Source: an uncultured Acidobacteriota bacterium
GTDB taxonomy: Bacteria > Acidobacteriota > UBA6911 > CAINFC01
Length of the DNA: 64,000 nucleotides
Assembly: GCA_903847975.1 (NCBI GenBank)
Contig: CAINFC010000022.1
Coordinates: 1-64,000 of the forward strand
Direction: 5' to 3'
Part shown: piece after piece, positions 58,372-64,000 of the stretch
Layout: every line of letters starts with the position of its first letter
How positions within the stretch are numbered: position 1 is the stretch's first letter
Made by a program: the position numbers and the translations under genes
The notes under the pieces: model-generated
Databases searched by the model: none
Seen by the model: the letters and a program-made list of their open reading frames with translations, nothing else
Told to the model about the DNA's origin: nothing

Positions 58372-59861
58372 ATGCCCAAGCTGAAACCCTGGTACCAGGT
58401 TATCATTCCACGCGAGGATCTGCGGCAGAACCGGCCATTGGACGCTTCGGAATTGGCTATCCATCTGGACCGCATACGCTTCTTTCGGGCCCATGCCGAC
58501 TACACCTAGCCTGATCGCTTCTTCGAACGCACCTTTCTGACTGCTGGCCTCCTGGACCTTTCCTCGCAGGTGGCCCGCAGGCTTTCCGGGATCAAGGTGG
58601 AAACTTCCGCCGTTTTCAACATGTCCACCCAGTTCGGCGGAGGGAAGTCGCACTCCCTGACGGCTCTGTACCATATGGCCCACGGGGGCGACCAGGCCGG
58701 CCAATGGCAGGGAGCGCCCTCGATTCTGCAGAGGCCCAGGTGTCCGGGATCCCCAAAGCCCATTTGGCGGTATTCATGGGGACGGAGTTCGATGCCCTCA
58801 CCGGCCGCGGCGATCCGGGGGAGCCGGTCCGCATGCCCCCCTGGGGGGGGAAACCGCCTGGCAGCTCGAAAGGCGATCATGATGTCGGCTGAAGCGGAGG
58901 TGTACGAAATCATCCGCCGCCGCCTTTTCGAGTGGTCGGCGCTGCCGGACCAGGGTTTTCCCACCGCGACCGAGTATGCCAGGTGGGCGGTGGATCATAC
59001 CGTGGAACTTACGGGCGTCGATCCGGGCACGATTCATTCGGCGTACCGGTCGGCTTTTCCTTTTCGTCCTTCGGTCCTCTCGGTATTCGAACGCAAATGG
59101 CAGGAGCTGCCCCGTTTCCAGCGAACCCGGGGCATTCTTCGGTTTCTGGCCCTCTGGATTTCGAGGGCCTACCAGGAAGAACACCGCCTGGCATCGCGAG
59201 ATCCGCTGATCACCCTGGGCTCGGCCCCGCTGGAAGACCCCACTTTCCGGGCGGCCATGTTCGAGCAGCCGGGCGCGGACCGGCTGGAGGTGTCGGTCGC
59301 GGCCGACATTACCGGGAAAAAGGATTCTCACGCCCTTCGACTGGATAAGGCGGCCTCAGAATTTATCCGCAATGCCAGCTCCACCAGAAGGTGGCCACGG
59401 CCATCTTTTTTGAATCGAATGGCGGACAGAGCCAAAGCAGGACGAAAGCCTCGGTAGCGGAAATAAAGACCGCGGCTGGGGAGCCAAGTCTTAACTCTGC
59501 GGAAGTGGACAATGTCCTGGAAGGTTTGATAAACAACTGCTTTTATTTATCCTGGTGGAAATCGCCGACGATTATTATCTGATGAAGCGGTAAAAAGTCT
59601 GGAACCCCGAAAGGGCTTCCCCCAACGGAAATTCGAAGATGTGGGACTTTTTGCCGGGTTATCATTATCTGCTGAAAGCAGAGGATGCCCGGAAGATCGT
59701 GGAGTCGCCCCGTCTGGCCCGGTTGCAGATCCGCCCGGAAAAAACGCCGCTCAAGCCCAATGAGAAAACGGAGGTTCAGGCCGAGGCGTTAGACCAGTAC
59801 GGTCAGCCGTATCCGCTGCCGTCGGCAACATGGGCAGCACTCGGCGGAGTGATCGGCGCGG
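58372..59861 (+). pseudogene. DUF499 ATPase, multiply disrupted
   Basis: The ATG at 58372 opens MPKLKPWYQVIIPREDLRQN; an in-frame TAG at 58507 interrupts ADYT*PDRFFERTF; then STQFGGGKSHSLTALYHMAH, the Walker A. A shift gives SGIPKAHLAVFMGTEFDALT; another, after a large deletion, RRRLFEWSALPDQGFP and ADITGKKDSHALRLDKA; then VATAIFFESNGGQ-like and PRLARLQIRPEKTPLKPNEK, ALDQYGQPYPLPSATWAALG in further frames. All are in the order of a full DUF499 protein (about 1000 residues); only about half the length remains. It ends abruptly where phage-like genes begin. Confidence 0.8.
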
Positions 59862-60582
59862 ATATCTTGTACCTTCGACAGGACATTCTGTCACGCTTGA
59901 GCAATTGGCCCGTATGACGGGCTGCCACGCAGACGAAGTCGCCTCGCTTGTGAACGAGCTACTGACCACCGGAGTCGTTTCCCAATCATCGGATGGCATA
60001 CTCTACCGCCGCAGGATGGAACGGGACGAGCGAAAAAGGGCACTTTGCAGTGCTGCCGGTAAAAAAGGAGGGGGCAACCCTGCCTTTAAACGTCAGTTCA
60101 AGGGTCAGAGCAAAGTCCCCTCAAAAGAAGAGGGGAAAGGGTTTTCCAATCAAAATATAAACCCTTCTTCTTCCTCTTCAACTTCTATTTCTACAAAAGA
60201 AGAAAATAGAAACACACTGGGAGCGGAACGGCCCAGGAACCCTTACTGGGATTCGATGGTGAAAGTATGGGGTGAGCCCGTTACCGGACCGGAGAAAAAG
60301 AGGTTCGGTAAAAATGCCGAGGAGTTCCGCAAAGTCGTTATCGACCCCGAGGAGATCCTTATTCGCCATGCCCGGGAAATCCAGGCATGGAAAACCTTAC
60401 CTTGCAGCCCGGAAACCTTACTGAAGCGTTGGACCGAGTTCGGACCATCCCAGGGAGACGGATCCGGCAGCACCTGTCCAGATGAGGAAGCCCAAAAGCT
60501 GCGTGACGAGGTGAGGCGGACACACGAACTTCTGGATGAGCAGGAGCGCCGTTGCCGGCAGGCAAAGGAGGAAAAGAAATGA
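59830..60582 (+). CDS. phage-type replication-associated protein, N-terminus uncertain
   Basis: A frame of about 250 codons whose first 12 or so belong to the DUF499 relic. From GYLVPSTGHSVTLEQLARMT onwards it resembles phage replisome/DnaD-like proteins: a winged-helix segment (DEVASLVNELLTTGVVSQSS, DGILYRRRMERDERKR), the GKKGGGNP motif, a low-complexity Ser/Thr linker, and a C-terminal domain (WKTLPCSPETLLKRWTEF). Its stop overlaps the DnaB ATG as ATGA. The native start seems to have been lost at the junction with the DUF499 remnant, so it may be truncated. Confidence 0.6.
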   Translation: MGSTRRSDRRGYLVPSTGHSVTLEQLARMTGCHADEVASLVNELLTTGVVSQSSDGILYRRRMERDERKRALCSAAGKKGGGNPAFKRQFKGQSKVPSKEEGKGFSNQNINPSSSSSTSISTKEENRNTLGAERPRNPYWDSMVKVWGEPVTGPEKKRFGKNAEEFRKVVIDPEEILIRHAREIQAWKTLPCSPETLLKRWTEFGPSQGDGSGSTCPDEEAQKLRDEVRRTHELLDEQERRCRQAKEEKK

Positions 60583-61886
60583 CCTCCAGCACAGTGCTGC
60601 CAGCCAGGGTATCTGACGAACGTGCCGTGCTGGCCCAACTTCTCCTGGATGGCAATGCCGGATTTTCCCACCAGAGCGGCCTTAAAGCAGATAACTTCTA
60701 CGTCCCGGCCCATCGGACGATCTGGAAAGCGATTGAGAACCGGCTATCCGAACCGGGAGCCCAGCTCGATCCGGCTCTGATGGTATCTCTGCTGAATGGG
60801 GACCGGGATGCGATCGCACATCTTTCCGCCTGCCTGGAGGGGGCGGTCCGATCGGAAAACCTGGCTTTCTGGCATGCGGAAAGAGTCCGGGATTCGGCGG
60901 AGATGAGCTCGATCATGCGCCTGGGCCAGAAACTCACCGAAACCGCCTCCAAAGCGGACGTGGATCGCGAGGAAATCCTCTCCCTAATGGAATCGAGCCT
61001 GGCTGCGCTTTATGCCGGAACGGAAAATGCCGGGTGTGACCCGGCAGATATCATCGAGGCGGTCACTGAGGCAGCTCTGTCCAAAACCACACCGAAAGGC
61101 CTGGTTAAAATAGGAATAGACGGCCTGAACCGAATCTTGAACGGGGGGTTACATCCCGGTCGGCTGTATGTGGCTGCCGGGAGACCCGGGAGCGGGAAAT
61201 CAATCCTCGGATTGCAGGTCATGCATGAGGCGGTGATTGGCGGATTGCGGGTCAATTTCCATAGCCTGGAAATGGGCCGTGAAGAAATCCTGCAGCGCTG
61301 GCTGGCCCGACTGGCACGAGTTCCCTAAGGAGCCATTCAGGACGGCAACGTTTACCAGCAAAATGCCGAGAGCCTGCGCCAGGATGCGGCATGGATTCGC
61401 CGGCACCAGAACTGTGTCCAGATCTTCGATAAGGAAGATCAGAGCTGTTCTACTCTCCAGGGGGAAATACACCGCTGGCGTCCCAACCTGGTCATTCTGG
61501 ATTATGTGCAGCTCGCCGACAGCGATCCCTCCGCTCGTTCGATGAAAATGATCAATCGCGACCGGGAAATTGCCCTGATGACCAAGCGCTTAAAGGCCAT
61601 GGCCCGCAACCATGAGGTGGCGATTCTTGCTTTGAGCCAGTTGAACCGGGATATCGAAAAGCGCAGTGGGGGGATGCCTCAGCTCTCGGATCTGCAGGAA
61701 TCCGGCGGTCTGGAAGCCGATGCCGACGCCGTGCTGATGATCTGGGAGCCCGGGAAAACCGATGAAAAACGAAACCGGGAGCGCATGCTCCGTATTGCCA
61801 AAAACCGCAACGGATTTACCGGTACGGTCCCACTTCGCCTTCATGGCGAATTTATGACCTTAGAGGAATCCGATGAGGAGTTGTAA
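60579..61886 (+). pseudogene. DnaB-type replicative helicase with in-frame stop
   Basis: One reading frame throughout, about 435 codons, broken only by TAA at 61326-61328. N-terminal DnaB domain (SDERAVLAQLLLDGNAGFSH, FYVPAHRTIWKAI), then RecA-like core: Walker A GRPGSGKS, FHSLEMGREEILQRWLARLA (H1a region), stop, then VILDYVQLAD (Walker B/H2), ALSQLNRDIEKRSGGMPQLS DLQESGG (H3) and MLRIAKNRNGFTG (H4). The stop lies in LARVP*GAIQDG, where a Tyr or similar residue is expected. Everything else is intact, so inactivation is recent, or the base is a sequencing error. Phage-like context. Confidence 0.85.
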
Positions 61887-61969
61887 GCCCTTAAGTCAGT
61901 ATTGACCGGAGAAAGTTTGCCTTATCGTTTACCCAAGGGTGAATGAAAGGAACCGGTAGCAAAGAAATG

Positions 61970-62006
61970 ACTCCCTCCGGAATCCGCCAAGACCGCCGGA
62001 GGGAGT
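61970..62006. terminator. 11-bp hairpin after helicase gene
   Basis: ACTCCCTCCGG (61970-61980) and CCGGAGGGAGT (61996-62006) pair perfectly around 15 bases. No T-run follows, so it may be a factor-dependent terminator or RNA-stability hairpin. A second weaker pair (62028-62035 with 62063-62070) follows. Confidence 0.45.
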
Positions 62007-62195
62007 TGAGCCACGAACGACAGTAAGGGCGTCAGCGGCTTGTTTTATTTTACCCTGCCGTTCTGACGCCGCAAGGCCCGCAGCCTGAAATTGGATGGAA
62101 AGGATGTCTATGTATTTACCCAGCAGTGTTGCCCAGGAAACGGAACCGTCCCTGGTTTGTAAATTATTTCACCTTCACCATTTAGGAGAATCCCT

Positions 62196-62438
62196 ATGTT
62201 TAAGAAGAATCCCGGCTCCCGTTCCTTGCCTGCCAACCGCAATCTGCCCGAAAACGAGCCCGATTTCACCGGTTCCGTCAGCGTGCAGTGGACCGAAACC
62301 GATACGGTGGTCGAAGACGGTGTGACTTACATCGATACCTACCTCTCTACCCGGACCACCGAGTATGCGGCCGGAATCGAGACCAGCCAGACCACGATCT
62401 GCGCCCGCACGGGTCGCAATCCCCAGACCGGCGCCTAG
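62196..62438 (+). CDS. small acidic protein of phage-like module, unknown
   Basis: An 80-residue protein preceded by a good TAGGAGA. It begins MFKKNPGSRSLPANRNLPEN, followed by a Thr/Glu/Val-rich middle (FTGSVSVQWTETDTVVEDGV, TYIDTYLSTRTTEYAAGIET), consistent with beta strands. No signal peptide or membrane segment. I recognise no family. Position between the helicase and coiled-coil genes suggests a phage-module protein. Confidence 0.55.
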   Translation: MFKKNPGSRSLPANRNLPENEPDFTGSVSVQWTETDTVVEDGVTYIDTYLSTRTTEYAAGIETSQTTICARTGRNPQTGA

Positions 62439-62531
62439 AGCCTAAAGCGGCCCTGCCCGGGGCAGCTCTCTTTCTCGAAAAGGGGGCTGCCTCGGGCTTT
62501 TACCAATCCATAACATCAAGGATCGATTGCC

Positions 62532-62969
62532 ATGGCAACCACAAATCGTAAAGGACAATGCAGTGTGCACGAGCTGATTACCCGGCACCATGATGAATCC
62601 TTCCATAAGCTGGCCAGCGAAATCAGCAAAATCCGCGCCGATGTGAAGGCCGACATGGGGTCGATCCGCGAGGATATCCGCACCCTGGCCGATCTCATGG
62701 CCGGCCTCGGCACCCTCCGCTTGAACCATGACAACCTCGGCCGGGAGATCGAATCCGTCTGGCGGGACGTCAAGGAGATCAAGGAGAAGGTCACCGAGGT
62801 GCTCCTCGAAAAGGAGCGCTGGATGACCGCCGGCCGGATCGACCGGGAGCGGATGAAAAAGGACATCGAGGCGGCCCACACCATGATCCGCAGCCTCCAC
62901 GAAACCCGCGAGTCGGAAAGCTGCGAGGTGCGTGCTTTCATGGCCGAAGTGCAGTCCGGATCCGGCTGA
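62532..62969 (+). CDS. coiled-coil protein of phage-like module
   Basis: A 145-residue, mostly helical protein with heptads: HHDESFHKLASEISKIRADV, MGSIREDIRTLADLMAGLGT, IESVWRDVKEIKEKVTEVLL, RMKKDIEAAHTMIRSLHETR. No enzymatic motif. Phage hemolysin/XhlA-type and similar proteins combine such a coil with a C-terminal membrane helix; here that helix lies just downstream in another frame (62957-63049). Start ATG at 62532 lacks a strong ribosome binding site. Confidence 0.6.
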   Translation: MATTNRKGQCSVHELITRHHDESFHKLASEISKIRADVKADMGSIREDIRTLADLMAGLGTLRLNHDNLGREIESVWRDVKEIKEKVTEVLLEKERWMTAGRIDRERMKKDIEAAHTMIRSLHETRESESCEVRAFMAEVQSGSG

Positions 62970-63049
62970 CCCTCTATTTTGCGGCCGGAATTCCCTCCGT
63001 GGTGCTCTTCATTTATTGGCTCATCACCCGCCTTTATCACCTGGGGTAA
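62957..63049 (+). other. out-of-frame transmembrane segment after coiled-coil gene
   Basis: A frame overlapping the end of the coiled-coil gene reads IRLTLYFAAGIPSVVLFIYW then LITRLYHLG and stops at TAA 63047-63049, four bases before the peptidase ATG. It is an ideal membrane helix. It has no convincing start codon of its own (GTG codons only). Either a frameshift detached it from the coiled-coil protein, or it is reached by programmed frameshifting. Confidence 0.45.
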
Positions 63050-63052
63050 ACC

Positions 63053-63877
63053 ATGATGCAAAACTACGCTCTGCTCGTCGGTATCAACCGGTACGAAAAG
63101 CCGGGGAACGACCTGGCCGGCTGCCTGAACGACATCATTGAGGCTCGGAAATACCTTCTCAGCCGTGGCTGGGAACGGGACAACATCCTGATGCTCCAGG
63201 ATGCCGAGGCCACCCGTACCAGGATGGTAATGGCCCTGACCTGGTTGATGAAAGTCGGAGGTCGGGAACTGCTCTTCTGGTATTCCGGACACGGCAGCCA
63301 GGTGCCGTCGATGGATCCCGAGGAGCGCGACCACAAAAACGAGATCATCTGTCCGTACGATTTTCATCGTTACTGGCATCAGCCTCTGGGGGATGATGCC
63401 CTGAAGGAGATCTTCCGGGCGAAACCCTCCGGATCCTTCCTGACCGTGGTCCTGGATTCCTGCCATTCCCAGGGCGGGACCCGATCCAGCGTCTCGCAAG
63501 CGAAAGAATGGTCACGGAAGATCCGCTACCAAAGCTCCCCGCTGAAAGATCCCGTCCGGGAGAAGAACAGCCGTTTGAACCGCTTCGGCGTAAAGCAGCT
63601 GGGACCGTTCGGGTCCACCGCCGAAAATATGAATCACGTCCTGTTATCGGCATGCATGTCGTATCAGACCGCAGCCGATGCAGAGTTTGCCGGGCAGCCG
63701 CACGGCGCCTGGTCCTGGGCCCTGCTGAAAAGCCTGCAGGAAGCTTCAGGATCCATCAGCAACCACGATCTTCACCGCCATGCCGCACTCCTTGTGAAAG
63801 CGGAAGGGTTTTCCCAGAAACCCTGCATCGAAGGCCGGAAAAGCCTCTGCGACCGGCTGTTCCCGGGAGGGCAGTGA
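63053..63877 (+). CDS. caspase-like (C14, metacaspase-type) cysteine peptidase
   Basis: A 274-residue caspase-fold protein without pro-domain. It starts ALLVGINRYEKPGNDLAGCL; the catalytic His80 is in LLFWYSGHGSQVPS and Cys137 in TVVLDSCHSQGG, both canonical for metacaspases and C14 peptidases. The C-terminal part (NHVLLSACMSYQTAADAEF, HGAWSWALLKSL) matches the p10-like region. Such proteases cut after Arg/Lys (metacaspases) and occur as effectors in abortive-infection or cell-death systems. Here it stands between a coiled-coil protein and the start of an M15-type lysis gene in a phage-like region; the function is unknown. Confidence 0.85.
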   Translation: MMQNYALLVGINRYEKPGNDLAGCLNDIIEARKYLLSRGWERDNILMLQDAEATRTRMVMALTWLMKVGGRELLFWYSGHGSQVPSMDPEERDHKNEIICPYDFHRYWHQPLGDDALKEIFRAKPSGSFLTVVLDSCHSQGGTRSSVSQAKEWSRKIRYQSSPLKDPVREKNSRLNRFGVKQLGPFGSTAENMNHVLLSACMSYQTAADAEFAGQPHGAWSWALLKSLQEASGSISNHDLHRHAALLVKAEGFSQKPCIEGRKSLCDRLFPGGQ

Positions 63878-64000
63878 TGGGACGCCTGATTTCGAGTCTC
63901 GAGCCGGATCTGGTCCGGATGTGCTATGCGCACCTGGAAGCCTGCCGCCAGGCCGGAATAACTCTGGTAGTCTATTGCACCCGCCGAACCGAAAAAGAGC
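63877..64000 (+). CDS. M15-type peptidoglycan peptidase (endolysin-like), 5' part
   Basis: ATG at 63877 overlaps the stop of the peptidase gene by one base. The 41 visible residues read MGRLISSLEPDLVRMCYAHL and EACRQAGITLVVYCTRRTEK, matching the start of L-alanyl-D-glutamate/D-alanyl-D-alanine M15 peptidases (a HL-x-x-C-x-x-xGI-x-L-x-V-x-x-T-x-RT pattern) used as phage endolysins. The zinc-binding part lies beyond the window. Confidence 0.6.
   Translation, partial: MGRLISSLEPDLVRMCYAHLEACRQAGITLVVYCTRRTEKE

Overview
This is a high-GC bacterial chromosome window from a Gram-negative organism: it has a complete inner-membrane RND pump, fusion protein and TolC-type outer-membrane channel. Two sulfatases, a DUF1080 (3-keto-disaccharide hydrolase) protein, a PQQ-like propeller protein, a membrane HTH/FG-GAP regulator, a CSLREA surface protein and flagellin together suggest an Acidobacteriota-like or similar environmental lineage. 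No rRNA or tRNA was seen, so the phylum is inference.

Layout. 1-5.5 kb: decaying PepSY-type membrane genes, a Tat-exported sulfatase, an AAA/DUF4143 ATPase and a deleted copy of it. 5.8-11.9 kb (minus): a tight operon of membrane acyltransferase, acyl-CoA ligase and two MacB/FtsX-type permeases. 12.6-21.6 kb (minus): a RiPP locus with a fatty-acyl-AMP-ligase/carrier/condensation protein, an NHLP-type precursor ending in Cys-Cys-Cys, a YcaO cyclodehydratase fused to its leader-binding partner, a SagB-type dehydrogenase and an unusual M50 protease. A GT-C-like membrane protein diverges from it. 23.9-37.4 kb: secreted carbohydrate-active enzymes, a large beta-helix/Ig surface protein, a membrane regulator, flagellin, pirin, a DUF1080 protein and an aminotransferase. 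37.9-46 kb: a tripartite efflux operon followed by a second sulfatase. 46-47.8 kb: integrase and transposase wreckage plus an intact PepSY-type gene.

48.2-54.7 kb (minus) is a second RiPP-type locus: three radical SAM/SPASM proteins (one fused to an HPr-kinase-like P-loop domain), a PqqD-like binder, a SipW-like peptidase, a probable frameshifted small gene, and a 57-residue Cys-rich peptide with an excellent ribosome binding site that I propose as the precursor. 55-64 kb is a plastic region: a PQQ-propeller protein, two toxin-antitoxin loci (one toxin frameshifted), remains of a DUF1156/DUF499 defence-type system split by a PIN/Phd pair, and a phage-like module (replication protein, DnaB helicase with an in-frame stop, coiled-coil protein, caspase-like peptidase, start of an M15-type peptidase).

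Two kinds of dispersed sequence tie the window together. One is a four-copy intergenic hairpin repeat. The other is a set of duplicated fragments (PepSY genes, 83 bp of a dead integrase) that point to repeated rearrangement.
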